Assembly: GCF_900188355.1 (NCBI RefSeq) | Contig: NZ_FZNX01000004.1 | Span: 372,001 to 436,000, forward strand | Origin: Lutibacter flavus | Lineage (GTDB): Bacteria > Bacteroidota > Bacteroidia > Flavobacteriales > Flavobacteriaceae | Direction of reading: 5' to 3' | Length of the DNA stretch: 64,000 bases | Shown here: positions 35,672-44,388 of the stretch, piece after piece | How positions within the stretch are numbered: the stretch's first letter is position 1 | How the letters are laid out: every line of letters begins with the position of its first letter | Made by a program: the position numbers and the translations under genes | The notes under the pieces: model-generated | Told to the model about the DNA's origin: nothing | Database searches by the model: none | Seen by the model: only the letters and a program-made list of their open reading frames with translations

Positions 35672-36463
35672 TTAATTATTCTTGTTTTTTTCTTCTTTTG
35701 CTTTTTTAGCGTCTTCAATTTCTTTTATTCTTTTTTGTCTTTTTTCTTCAATAGCTTTTTTAAGTTCTTCACGTTTTTTTAATTGTTCAGCTCTTTTAGC
35801 CGCAACTCTTTTTTGTAATTCAGCTTTTTTAGCTTCACGTTCGCTTAATACTTTTACTGCGTTTTCGTCTTTTTTAGTGATAGTTTCATTTGTGCCATCT
35901 TCTTTTTTGCCACCAGCTTGTTTTTCTTTAGCTGCATCAATTTTTTTAGTTCTTGTAATGCTATTAATTACTAATTCACTAATATCGTATTGCTTATTTG
36001 TGTAAAGCATTATTAAATCACTTGATTTGTCTAACACAAAATCATATTTTCTTTTAACTGCAATTTCTTGAATAGCATTGTAAACTAAATCTTGTATTGG
36101 CTGCACCAATTGTTGTCTTAAAAAAAATAAATCTCCATCAGTTCCAAAATATGAATCTTGAAGATGTTTTAATTCTAAAGATTTAATTTGAATATCTTCT
36201 TCCTTTTCTAAAATTAATTCATTTGTTAATAAGGCTTTTTCAATATTTAATTCAGACTTTAAAGATTCTATTTCTTTTTGTTGAACTTCAATATTACTTT
36301 GCCATGTAATAACTTTAGAATTTAATTTAGATTGAGCTTCATTATATTCAGGAATATTTTCTAAAATATATTCCATATCTATATATCCAATTCTTTGAGC
36401 TTTTTGTGCTATTGACGAAAAGCTTAAAATTAAAAATGCAAATAAAAGAACTTTTTTTATCAT
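35672..36463 (-). CDS. OmpH/Skp-family periplasmic chaperone with Lys/Glu-rich tail
   Basis: 263 residues: signal peptide (to about 19), RIGYIDMEYILENIPEYNEAQ as in OmpH/Skp, a coiled coil (about 40-110), the closing fold (IQEIAVKRKYDFVLDKSSDLIMLY), then a tail of about 90 residues made mainly of K, E, A and R (from 173). The tail resembles a highly charged extended helix. It is co-encoded with bamA and the second OmpH protein and probably escorts outer-membrane proteins to the Bam machine. It has a -7 box 48 bases upstream. Confidence 0.92.
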   Translation of the reverse strand: MIKKVLLFAFLILSFSSIAQKAQRIGYIDMEYILENIPEYNEAQSKLNSKVITWQSNIEVQQKEIESLKSELNIEKALLTNELILEKEEDIQIKSLELKHLQDSYFGTDGDLFFLRQQLVQPIQDLVYNAIQEIAVKRKYDFVLDKSSDLIMLYTNKQYDISELVINSITRTKKIDAAKEKQAGGKKEDGTNETITKKDENAVKVLSEREAKKAELQKRVAAKRAEQLKKREELKKAIEEKRQKRIKEIEDAKKAKEEKNKNN

Positions 36464-36510
36464 ATCTATAATGTATTTAGAAAAAACCGTGCCAATTTAT
36501 TATTCATATA

Positions 36511-36518
36511 CAAATATA
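36511..36518 (-). promoter_or_regulatory. -7 promoter box of the ompH pair
   Basis: TATATTTG on the minus strand in the bamA-ompH gap, giving a leader of about 40 bases. It would let the chaperones be made independently of bamA. Confidence 0.45.
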
Positions 36519-36529
36519 ACAGATTTACA

Positions 36530-39100
36530 TTAGAATTGTTGTCCAATTATGAAGTGAGTTTGCCATCCAGATTTTTCAATGCCTCCAGGTAAAGGATCAA
36601 AACCGTGAGCAAAATCAATTCCTAATAAACCAAAGGCTGGCATAAAGATTCTAAGTCCCATTCCTGCTGATCTTTTTAATTGAAAAGGGTTGAAGTTGCT
36701 AAAGCCATCATAAGAATTACCAGCTTCTAAAAACCCTAAAGCATAAATTGAAGCCGAAGGTTTTAATGTAATAGGATATCTAACCTCCATTTGAAATTTA
36801 TTGTAAATAGTTCCACCTGCAATTGAAGAGATTCTTCCGTTTTCGTAACCTCTTAATGCTATAGTTTCTCTACCATCTAATTGGTATGAAGCCATTCCAT
36901 CTCCTCCAACAAAAAACCGTTCAAAAGGAGAATCTCCTAGTTTTTTGTTATAATTACCTAATATACCAAATTCAGCGTTTGTCATTAATACTACGTCCTT
37001 GGTTAAAGCAGTGTACCATTTTCCTTTAAAACTTGCTTTGTAATACTCTAACCATCTATATTTTTCTTGATCTTCCAGCGTTGAATAGTCTTTATTATTC
37101 ACTAAAGAATATGGGAAAGTAATTTTAGCTCCTATACTAAAATCAGATCCTGATTTTGGAAAAATTGGATTTGGTCCTGCTGAACTTCTTCCTAGTGTAA
37201 TATTATAAGCTAAGTTATTTGATTGCCCTGTCGAAAATGAAAATGTTGAAATTGGGTAATCTTTTAAATCGTATAATTGGTAACTAATACTTTGTGATAA
37301 TGTAAAATAGTTATCTGGCCATTGTAATCGTTGTCCTAATCCTATTGTTGCTCCAACAATATTTAATCGTTGGCTTTTATCTACTTTATTTGAAAAATAA
37401 TCATATCTAAATTGTTTAGAATTGTAAACCGAAAAAGATAATGATCTTGGTTTTTTACCACCTAGCCAAGGCTCTGTAAAAGAAAAACTAGATGTTGTAT
37501 AATACCTGCTTTTTTGTAAACGTAAAGAAAGCGTTTGTCCATCTCCCATTGGCAATGGTCTATATGCTTTTTTATTAAATATATTTCTAGTTGAAAAGTT
37601 ATTAAAAGACAATCCTAAAGTTCCAATAAAAGATCCACCACCATAACCACCTTGCAATTCTATTTGGCTAGACCCTTTTTCGGCAACCGTATAATCTATA
37701 TCAACAGTTTTATCTGTATAATTAGGATTAATATCTGGTGTTATTGCTTCAGCATCAAAAAAGCCAAGTTGTCCAATTTCTCTAATAGTTCTAATGATAT
37801 CACTTTTACTGTACAAATATCCTGGTTTAGTTGCTATTTCTCTATAAACTACGTGGTCGTTAGTTCTATCATTACCATTAACCGTAACTTTTCTGATTTT
37901 TGTTTGTTGATCTTCATAAATTCTAATTTCAACATCAATAGAATCGTTATTAATTCTAGTTTCAACAGGTAAAACTCTAGAGAATAAATAACCGTTATTT
38001 TGGTATACTGTTGAAATATCTTCAGAATCTGGAGATCCATCTCCGGTAACTCGTTCTTTTAAAACTTTACCATTATAGGTGTCTCCTTTTTCAATTCTTA
38101 AAATTCTTTGAAGTTGTTCATCGGTATATTTACTATTTCCAATAAACTTAATGTCTCCAAAAATGTATTTTTTACCTTCTTCTACTTTTAAGTTTAGGTT
38201 TAAAGTATTGTCATCGTTCCAAGTCATTGAGTGATCAATTATTCTGGCATCTCTATGTCCTTGTTCGCTATAAGTAGTAATTATTTTTTCTAAATCCTCT
38301 TTAAAATCTGCATCTATATATTTGGAGCCTTTCCAAAATCTACCAAACATTGATTTTTTAGTATTTTTCATAGCCTTTCTTAGCTTTTTATCGCTAAATG
38401 CTTCATTCCCATCAAAGGTTATATTTTTAATTTTTACTTTTTCGCCTTTGTCAATATGAATTAACATATTAACAATATTTACATCTGAAGTATCTGCTTT
38501 AGTGTCTAAAGTAACTTTAGTTTTTAAGAATCCTTTTTCTTGATATTTCTTTTTAAAATAGTTTGTAGTAGTAACAATTAAATTGTCTGTTACCATAGCA
38601 CCCTTTTTAAGCTCAGCATCCTTTTGTAATTCTTTAGCTTTACTTTCTTTTACACCTTGAATTGTGATTTTATTAAGTTGAGGAAGTTCTTCAACTTCAA
38701 TCTCTAAATAAACTACATTTCCATCAATTTTTGCGATATATACTTCAACGTTGCTAAATTGCTTTGTTTCATACAATTTTTTAATAGCACTTGTTAGTTT
38801 ATCTCCTGGAAGTTTAATTTCTTGTCCATCCTTTAAACCACTAAAAACTTTTACAGTTTGTTCTTCAAACTTTTTAAGTCCCTTAACAGTAATTCCTCCA
38901 AGTTCGTAGGAGCTATCTTTAACATAAGCAGTATTTAAATTAACGGGAGTAATAGTATCTTTTTTGATAGTATCGTTGGTAATCTCTGCATTCTTAATTT
39001 CAACAGTTTTATCATTATTGTTTTGTTCTTCCTGAGCATTTGCTGAGTTAAAACCTAAAATAACAGTAAAAAGTAAAAGGGCTATTTTTAATTTAGTCAT
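36530..39100 (-). CDS. bamA: outer membrane protein assembly factor BamA
   Basis: 856 residues from ATG at 39100. Signal peptide MTKLKIALLLFTVILGFNS ending ANAQ, about 40 residues of linker, five POTRA domains (about 60-440; e.g. ELGGITVKGLKKFEEQTVKVFSG and KVTVNGNDRTNDHVVYREI), and a C-terminal 16-strand beta-barrel with SSAGPNPIFPKSGS and the final aromatic FIIGQQF. It inserts outer-membrane proteins. The frame is open 11 codons further up, but that adds non-signal residues and overlaps uppS by 41 bases. The inner ATG overlaps the uppS stop by 8 bases, which suggests coupling. Confidence 0.95.
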   Translation of the reverse strand: MTKLKIALLLFTVILGFNSANAQEEQNNNDKTVEIKNAEITNDTIKKDTITPVNLNTAYVKDSSYELGGITVKGLKKFEEQTVKVFSGLKDGQEIKLPGDKLTSAIKKLYETKQFSNVEVYIAKIDGNVVYLEIEVEELPQLNKITIQGVKESKAKELQKDAELKKGAMVTDNLIVTTTNYFKKKYQEKGFLKTKVTLDTKADTSDVNIVNMLIHIDKGEKVKIKNITFDGNEAFSDKKLRKAMKNTKKSMFGRFWKGSKYIDADFKEDLEKIITTYSEQGHRDARIIDHSMTWNDDNTLNLNLKVEEGKKYIFGDIKFIGNSKYTDEQLQRILRIEKGDTYNGKVLKERVTGDGSPDSEDISTVYQNNGYLFSRVLPVETRINNDSIDVEIRIYEDQQTKIRKVTVNGNDRTNDHVVYREIATKPGYLYSKSDIIRTIREIGQLGFFDAEAITPDINPNYTDKTVDIDYTVAEKGSSQIELQGGYGGGSFIGTLGLSFNNFSTRNIFNKKAYRPLPMGDGQTLSLRLQKSRYYTTSSFSFTEPWLGGKKPRSLSFSVYNSKQFRYDYFSNKVDKSQRLNIVGATIGLGQRLQWPDNYFTLSQSISYQLYDLKDYPISTFSFSTGQSNNLAYNITLGRSSAGPNPIFPKSGSDFSIGAKITFPYSLVNNKDYSTLEDQEKYRWLEYYKASFKGKWYTALTKDVVLMTNAEFGILGNYNKKLGDSPFERFFVGGDGMASYQLDGRETIALRGYENGRISSIAGGTIYNKFQMEVRYPITLKPSASIYALGFLEAGNSYDGFSNFNPFQLKRSAGMGLRIFMPAFGLLGIDFAHGFDPLPGGIEKSGWQTHFIIGQQF

Positions 39101-39848
39101 TGATTTTTTCAATTTGTTCACTGGTTTTTCCAAACCGTCGTTCTCTATTCTGATATTCTACAATTGCATTAAAAAGATTTTCTTTCTTAAAATCTGGCCA
39201 AAGTGTATTTGTAAAGTACAATTCGGCATAAGCTATTTGCCATAATAAAAAATTGCTGATTCTTTTTTCACCGCTTGTACGGATCATAAAATCAACATCA
39301 GGCAAAGAAAACGTATATAAATGATTATTTATAATATTTTCATTAATTTCTTCTACCTGAAGTTCATTATTAACAACTTTTTTTGATATATTTTTGATAA
39401 CATTAACAATTTCATCTCTAGATCCATAACTTAAAGCTAAAGTTAGGGTTAAAGCGGTGTTGTTTTTTGTTTTTTCAATAACTTCATTTAGCTCTTTTCT
39501 TGCATTTTCGGGCAAATCTAAAAGGTTTCCAATTGTATTTAAACGAATGTTATTTTTTTGAAGTGATTTTAATTCTTTTTTTAGTGATGAAACTAATAGA
39601 GACATTAATGTTTTAACTTCTAATTTAGGGCGATTCCAGTTTTCTGTTGAAAAGGCATACAATGTTAGATATTTAATTCCTAATTCTCTACAGCCTTCTA
39701 TTGTTTCACGAACCGAACTAACCCCATTTTTATGTCCAAAGACTCGGGGTTTATTTTTAAGTTTTGCCCACCTTCCATTACCATCCATAATAATGGCAAG
39801 ATGATTTGGTACTTTATTTTTAAGTATGCTATTTTTTAATGCTTCCAT
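39093..39848 (-). CDS. uppS: isoprenyl transferase (undecaprenyl diphosphate synthase)
   Basis: 251 residues from ATG at 39848, which overlaps the previous gene's stop (TAATG) and therefore decides the start over an upstream candidate. It contains HLAIIMDGNGRWAK (catalytic Asp), TLYAFSTENWNRP, and DFMIRTSGEKRISNFLLWQIAYAELYF, all typical of cis-prenyltransferases. It makes the C55 lipid carrier for cell-wall and surface polysaccharides. It lies between DUF6089 and bamA in the envelope operon. Confidence 0.96.
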   Translation of the reverse strand: MEALKNSILKNKVPNHLAIIMDGNGRWAKLKNKPRVFGHKNGVSSVRETIEGCRELGIKYLTLYAFSTENWNRPKLEVKTLMSLLVSSLKKELKSLQKNNIRLNTIGNLLDLPENARKELNEVIEKTKNNTALTLTLALSYGSRDEIVNVIKNISKKVVNNELQVEEINENIINNHLYTFSLPDVDFMIRTSGEKRISNFLLWQIAYAELYFTNTLWPDFKKENLFNAIVEYQNRERRFGKTSEQIEKIND

Positions 39849-40528
39849 TAATAAGGTGTTGAGTAACATGCAGGTCTTCCAAAAGAATAAACTAAGGAAA
39901 ATCCACTAAAAACATACCAGTCGTTACTATTTGGATTTCCAAAATTTAAAGATGGTATTTCACTGTTATTATAATCTAAGTCATCAACAAAAGTATATCT
40001 GGCTTTTATTTCTAAAGCTAAGGCAAAGTCACCAAATAGTTTTGTTTTATAACCTATACCAAAAGGCACAGCAAATGATGTATTTGTTCCGTATTCATAA
40101 TTAGAAGGATCCGTTCCATCAATTATTGTTTTATAATTAAATGCGGCTATTTCTATTAATATGTATGGAGTTCTGGTTTTGCTATAATCATCTAAATTAT
40201 ATTCAAAATAATTAAACTCCAGGCCTAGTGCTATTTCCTTTAAACTATTTGTAAAACTAATTCCTCTTAAGTGACGTTCATTATTGGTCGCATTAGCATC
40301 ATCTGAAGTTAATTTTGCAAATGTAAAGGTACCTCTTAAAGCAATTCTTGGGTTTTTATTCCATTTATAAATTACACCTCCCATTAAATTATTTGGGTTA
40401 ATGTAATTTTCCGGACCTATATCTCCAATATAATTACTACCACCAGCAATAATTCCAATTTCATTTATTTGAGAAATGGAAGTTGTTGTGATACAGATAA
40501 ATGCGATAAAGAAAATTAATTTTTTCAT
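39848..40528 (-). CDS. DUF6089 family outer-membrane beta-barrel protein
   Basis: 226 residues from ATG at 40528: signal peptide (MKKLIFFIAFICITTTSISQ), then INEIGIIAGGSNYIGDIGPENYI and amphipathic strands of a small outer-membrane barrel ending WYVFSGFSLVYSFGRPACY. It matches DUF6089, found upstream of uppS-bamA in Bacteroidota. The function is unknown; the context points to envelope assembly. A TTG six codons further up is rejected because it falls inside a consensus -7 box (40551-40544). Confidence 0.88.
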   Translation of the reverse strand: MKKLIFFIAFICITTTSISQINEIGIIAGGSNYIGDIGPENYINPNNLMGGVIYKWNKNPRIALRGTFTFAKLTSDDANATNNERHLRGISFTNSLKEIALGLEFNYFEYNLDDYSKTRTPYILIEIAAFNYKTIIDGTDPSNYEYGTNTSFAVPFGIGYKTKLFGDFALALEIKARYTFVDDLDYNNSEIPSLNFGNPNSNDWYVFSGFSLVYSFGRPACYSTPY

Positions 40529-40543
40529 ATATAAAATAGCGTG

Positions 40544-40551
40544 CAAATATA
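40544..40551 (-). promoter_or_regulatory. -7 promoter box of the DUF6089-uppS-bamA operon
   Basis: TATATTTG on the minus strand, 15 bases before the chosen DUF6089 ATG. Its position excludes the upstream TTG as a start. Confidence 0.55.
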
Positions 40552-40661
40552 ATTAATTCTATTTGCTTATAGAAGTTAAACAAAGTCTTTTTTGATAAAC
40601 TGCTTATAAATGAAAATATTGTTATATAAACCGTATTACTTTTTTAAAGTAAACGGTTAAA

Positions 40662-41543
40662 CTAATTGCGTGTATCTTGCCCCCAAAGTAGTTTGTCTCT
40701 TAGCGTTTTTATAAATGTTTGTTGTTTGAATTGAACCATTTTTAAATTAAAATCAGCTTTCTGCACGGAAATTTCTGTACTATTATTAATGGTTGTAATT
40801 CTGGAATCTAAAGACATTAAAAACTCATCCTCTCTACCGCTTACCGTAAAATTTATAGTTGTATCTTCTGGTATTACAAGTGGTCTTGCATTTAAATTAT
40901 GTGGTGCAATTGGTGTTAAAACAAAACTTTTAGCTTCTGGAGTTATAATTGGTCCGCCACAGCTTAAAGAATAACCCGTTGAGCCGGTTGGTGTTGCAAT
41001 TATTAAACCATCTGCCCAATATGAATTTAAAAAATCATTATCTAAAAAAGTTTTAATAGTAATCATAGAAGCTGTGTTTTTTCTACTTACTGAAACTTCA
41101 TTTAATGCAAAATTTAATGAGGCTAAACTTTCAATTTTTGGAGAAGTTTCTACACTTAAAAGTGTACGTTTTTTAATAATGTATTCTTTTTTTAGAAGTA
41201 ATTCTACAGCATTAGAAATATTCTCTTTTTGAATGGTTGCTAAAAAGCCAAGCCTACCAGTATTAATACCAACAATTGGAATGTCTGATTCTCTTACAAA
41301 TGTTACAGCTCTTAAAATGGTGCCATCGCCACCAATTGTAAACATAAAATCAAAAGAATCATCTAATTCTTTGTGAGAAGAAAAGGTTTTTGTACTATCT
41401 ATATTAATATGATTTTTTAATTCTAAATAATAAGTATGTTCAATAATATAGTCAATATTATATTTGTGGAAAATTTTAAATAAATCTTCAACATAACTTT
41501 GATCTTCAGTTTTATAATATTGTGCGTAAACAGCAACCTTCAT
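40662..41543 (-). CDS. nadK: NAD kinase
   Basis: 293 residues with the GGDGTILRAV motif (73-82), GINTGRLGFLA, the NE/D-type ALNEVSVSR, and ADGLIIATPTGSTGYSLSCGGPI, which bind NAD and ATP. It phosphorylates NAD to NADP. It starts 2 bases after the stop of the CBS-domain gene, so the two are co-transcribed. Confidence 0.96.
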   Translation of the reverse strand: MKVAVYAQYYKTEDQSYVEDLFKIFHKYNIDYIIEHTYYLELKNHINIDSTKTFSSHKELDDSFDFMFTIGGDGTILRAVTFVRESDIPIVGINTGRLGFLATIQKENISNAVELLLKKEYIIKKRTLLSVETSPKIESLASLNFALNEVSVSRKNTASMITIKTFLDNDFLNSYWADGLIIATPTGSTGYSLSCGGPIITPEAKSFVLTPIAPHNLNARPLVIPEDTTINFTVSGREDEFLMSLDSRITTINNSTEISVQKADFNLKMVQFKQQTFIKTLRDKLLWGQDTRN

Positions 41544-41545
41544 CC

Positions 41546-42205
41546 TTAAATGTTTAAGTATTTTTGTAAGTATTCAGACCTATCTTTTAAATCTTCTAAA
41601 TAATAATCTTCTTCATGCTTAGATAGTACATTATATTGGTAACGTCTAAATGATTGAATAATCTCATTTATATCTTGCGCATTAAATTTAAGGGTAATTT
41701 TTACTGTTGTAGCAGATGTTTCTGAAATATAGGTTCCTAAAACTTTCCCATTATTAGATTCAACAATTTGGCATAATTGGCTAAATGAAAAATCTTTAAT
41801 TTCTTTTTCTAACAATAATACAGTTCCTTCACTATTTAAAAATGGAGTGCCATTATAAAGATGCAAAATATCAATTAAGTCAAAATACCCTAAGTAGTTT
41901 TTTTTATCGTCAACAGCAGGTATTATATTTGCTTCACTTGAAGCAAAAACTTTTAGGAGATCTAATAAATTGTTTGTTTCCTCGGTAAAAAAAAGGTTAA
42001 ACAAATATTGAAAATCTCCAATTTCTTTTTCATCTTCATCAATTCCTTGAATGTCAATTTCAGAAATTAAACCTATTAGCATATTATTTTTTACAATAGG
42101 AAAATGAGAAAAAGCGGTTTTATAAAAAAACGACTTAACTTCTCCAACCTTTTTATCTAAGGTGAAAGGTTTAAATTCTTTTAAAATGTATGGGGCTATT
42201 TCCAT
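41546..42205 (-). CDS. CBS-domain protein
   Basis: 219 residues with a CBS pair (about 10-120: FFYKTAFSHFPIVKNNMLIGLISEID and ANIIPAVDDKKNYLGYFDLIDIL) and a C-terminal ACT-like segment (FSQLCQIVESNNGKVLGTYIS). There is no enzyme domain. CBS pairs bind adenosyl nucleotides, and position directly before nadK suggests a link to NAD/NADP or energy sensing, as an inference only. This CBS-nadK order is recurrent in Bacteroidota. Confidence 0.88.
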   Translation of the reverse strand: MEIAPYILKEFKPFTLDKKVGEVKSFFYKTAFSHFPIVKNNMLIGLISEIDIQGIDEDEKEIGDFQYLFNLFFTEETNNLLDLLKVFASSEANIIPAVDDKKNYLGYFDLIDILHLYNGTPFLNSEGTVLLLEKEIKDFSFSQLCQIVESNNGKVLGTYISETSATTVKITLKFNAQDINEIIQSFRRYQYNVLSKHEEDYYLEDLKDRSEYLQKYLNI

Positions 42206-42265
42206 GTTGTTTGTTATTATACTACAAATTAATCAAAAATAAAACCAAAAACATATTCTTAGTTC

Positions 42266-42273
42266 GTAAATTT
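42266..42273 (+). promoter_or_regulatory. -7 promoter box of pdxJ
   Basis: TAAATTTG exactly matches the consensus, 33 bases before the pdxJ ATG, in the divergent gap with the CBS gene. Confidence 0.5.
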
Positions 42274-42305
42274 GCGCACTCATTTAAATTTAAAGGGTTT
42301 TAGAA

Positions 42306-43031
42306 ATGACAAAGTTAAGTGTAAATGTTAACAAAATAGCAACTTTACGAAATTCCAGAGGAGCAGATTATCCAAATGTTGTTAAAGTTTCTTCTGATAT
42401 TGAGGAATATGGTGCAGAAGGGATTACGATCCATCCAAGGCCAGATGAACGACATATAAGATATCAAGATGCATACGATTTAAAAAAAATAGTTACTACC
42501 GAATTTAATATTGAAGGAAATCCAATCCGGAAATTTATGGATATGGTATTGGCTATTCGTCCAACACAAGTTACTTTGGTTCCAGATTCAATAGATGCGG
42601 TTACTTCAAATGCGGGTTGGGATACTATTACACATCAATCTTTTTTACAGGAAGTTATAGCTGAATTTAAATTAAAAGGAATAAGAACTTCAGTTTTTAT
42701 TGATCCGGATTTTAAACTTATAGAAGCTGCTGCAACAACCGGAGCAGATAGAATTGAGTTGTATACTGAAGATTTTGCCACACAATACGCACTTGGAAAT
42801 AAAGAAGCAATAAAAACATATACTGAAAGTGCTATTTTGGCAAACAAATTAGGTTTAGGAATTAACGCCGGGCACGATTTAAGCTTGGATAATATTCAGT
42901 TTTTTGCTGAAAATATTCCAAATTTATTAGAAGTTTCAATTGGGCACGCTTTAATAACTGAATCTTTGTATTTAGGTTTGGAGAATGTTATAAATATGTA
43001 TAAGTACAAATTAAGTGTAGCTAATAGATAA
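42306..43031 (+). CDS. pdxJ: pyridoxine 5'-phosphate synthase
   Basis: 241 residues, TIM barrel. Conserved stretches: LSVNVNKIATLRNSRG, GITIHPRPDERHIR, TLVPDSIDAVTSNAGWD, and GINAGHDLSLDN and EVSIGHALITESL near the end. It condenses 1-deoxyxylulose 5-phosphate with 3-amino-2-oxopropyl phosphate, the last ring-forming step of vitamin B6 synthesis. The stop overlaps the next ATG (TAATG). Confidence 0.96.
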   Translation: MTKLSVNVNKIATLRNSRGADYPNVVKVSSDIEEYGAEGITIHPRPDERHIRYQDAYDLKKIVTTEFNIEGNPIRKFMDMVLAIRPTQVTLVPDSIDAVTSNAGWDTITHQSFLQEVIAEFKLKGIRTSVFIDPDFKLIEAAATTGADRIELYTEDFATQYALGNKEAIKTYTESAILANKLGLGINAGHDLSLDNIQFFAENIPNLLEVSIGHALITESLYLGLENVINMYKYKLSVANR

Positions 43032-43795
43032 TGGAATTGCTACATTCAAAAATATTAGGTGAAGGATATCCACTACTCATATTGCATGGGTATTTTGGAA
43101 TGGGTGATAATTGGAAATCACTAGGAAATAAATTTGCTGAAAATTTTGAAGTGCATTTAATAGATCAACGTAACCACGGACGTAGTTTTCATTCAGATGA
43201 ATTTGACTATGAATTATTGGTTGAAGATTTATACAATTACATTCTTCATTATAATTTAGAAAAAGTTCATTTATTGGGTCATTCAATGGGTGGAAAAGTA
43301 GTAATGTTATTTGCAGTCACCTATCCAGAATTGGTTGATAAATTAATAATTGCAGATATTGGCCCAAAATATTTTAAACCACATCACCAAAATATTTTAG
43401 CAGCTTTAAATGCTGTTAATTTTTCAATTCAAAATACGAGAAATAAAATTGAAGATGTGCTAAAAATTTACATTTCGGAACCTGGAATTTTACAGTTTTT
43501 ACTTAAAAATGTATTTAGAAAAACAAAAAATCAATTAGCTTTTAGATTTAATCTGCAAAGTTTAACAGAGAATAATAGCGAAGTTGGTGCAGCTTTACCA
43601 TCGTTTACTCATTTTGATGGTGAAACATTATTTTTAAAAGGAGAAAACTCAAATTATATTTTAGAAGAAGATATTCCACTAATTACAGCGCATTTTTCAA
43701 ATTCGAAAATTGTAACTGTCAAAAATGCAGGACATTGGCTTCATGCAGAGAATCCTACCCAGTTTTATCACGAAGTTGTCAGCTTTTTAGCCTAA
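43031..43795 (+). CDS. alpha/beta hydrolase (YbfF-like)
   Basis: 254 residues, alpha/beta-hydrolase fold with oxyanion region LHGYFGMGDNW, nucleophile elbow LLGHSMGGKVV (catalytic Ser), and the catalytic His in VKNAGHWLHAENP. It resembles YbfF-type esterases. The natural ester is unknown. Translationally coupled to pdxJ through a 1-base overlap, an order common in flavobacteria. Confidence 0.92.
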   Translation: MELLHSKILGEGYPLLILHGYFGMGDNWKSLGNKFAENFEVHLIDQRNHGRSFHSDEFDYELLVEDLYNYILHYNLEKVHLLGHSMGGKVVMLFAVTYPELVDKLIIADIGPKYFKPHHQNILAALNAVNFSIQNTRNKIEDVLKIYISEPGILQFLLKNVFRKTKNQLAFRFNLQSLTENNSEVGAALPSFTHFDGETLFLKGENSNYILEEDIPLITAHFSNSKIVTVKNAGHWLHAENPTQFYHEVVSFLA

Positions 43796-43941
43796 TTAAT
43801 AATTTGGCATAATTATAGTTAAATTTAAATTTCATTATAAATATTAAAAGATGAAACGAGCATGTTAAAAAGTTTATCATTTAAGTGGATGATTATTAGC
43901 GAACAACATGTGACTATTAAAAAACAATAAAGAATAAACAC

Positions 43942-44295
43942 ATGAAATTAATTTTGCGAATATTATTAACTGCAATAGCTGTAGTTGTTTTAGCTGAGTT
44001 TTTACCAGGAATTACATTAACTGAAGGATATAAAAGTGCAATTATTGTTGCAATTGTTTTAGGAATATTAAGAGTAACTGTAAAACCGTTGCTTATATTT
44101 TTTACGTTACCCGCAACCATTGTAACGCTCGGCTTATTTTTACTTGTTATAAATGCAGTAATAATATTGTTGGCAGGTTATTTTGTTGATGGGTTTACAG
44201 TTTCCGGATTTTGGACAGCATTACTATTTAGTTTATTGTTATCCATATTTCAATCTATATTATATTCATTTTTGAAAGAAAGTAAAGAAAAATAG
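43942..44295 (+). CDS. four-helix membrane protein, 'phage holin family' (PF04020-like)
   Basis: 117 residues, four membrane helices: LILRILLTAIAVVVLAEFLPGI, AIIVAIVLGILRVTVKPLL, TLGLFLLVINAVIILLAGYF, and FWTALLFSLLLSIFQ. The FLPGITL... and VKPLLIFFTLPATIVTLGL pattern is that of the small membrane family carrying the name phage holin 4. Despite the name there is no phage here, and the chromosomal members have no established role. Confidence 0.85.
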   Translation: MKLILRILLTAIAVVVLAEFLPGITLTEGYKSAIIVAIVLGILRVTVKPLLIFFTLPATIVTLGLFLLVINAVIILLAGYFVDGFTVSGFWTALLFSLLLSIFQSILYSFLKESKEK

Positions 44296-44317
44296 TTGAA
44301 ATAGAACGAATTAAATA

Positions 44318-44348
44318 TTTGCCAAGTGCTTAAAAAATAGTACTTTTG
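44318..44348 (+). promoter_or_regulatory. trigger factor promoter with -33 and -7 boxes
   Basis: TTTG (44318-44321), 19 bases, then TACTTTTG (44341-44348): an exact match to the Bacteroidota sigma-A consensus. The transcript start should be near 44355, about 35 bases before the tig ATG. Confidence 0.75.
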
Positions 44349-44388
44349 CAGCCAATTTTGAATTATTTAAGTTAAAAAATAGCATAAG

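Noticed and set aside
43796..43941. Possible small gene in the gap before the holin-family protein
   Set aside because: The only ATG frame ends after five codons and the sequence has no coding character.
43942..44295. Prophage, because the protein belongs to a 'phage holin' family
   Set aside because: No other phage gene lies near; the family is chromosomal and widespread, and the name is historical.
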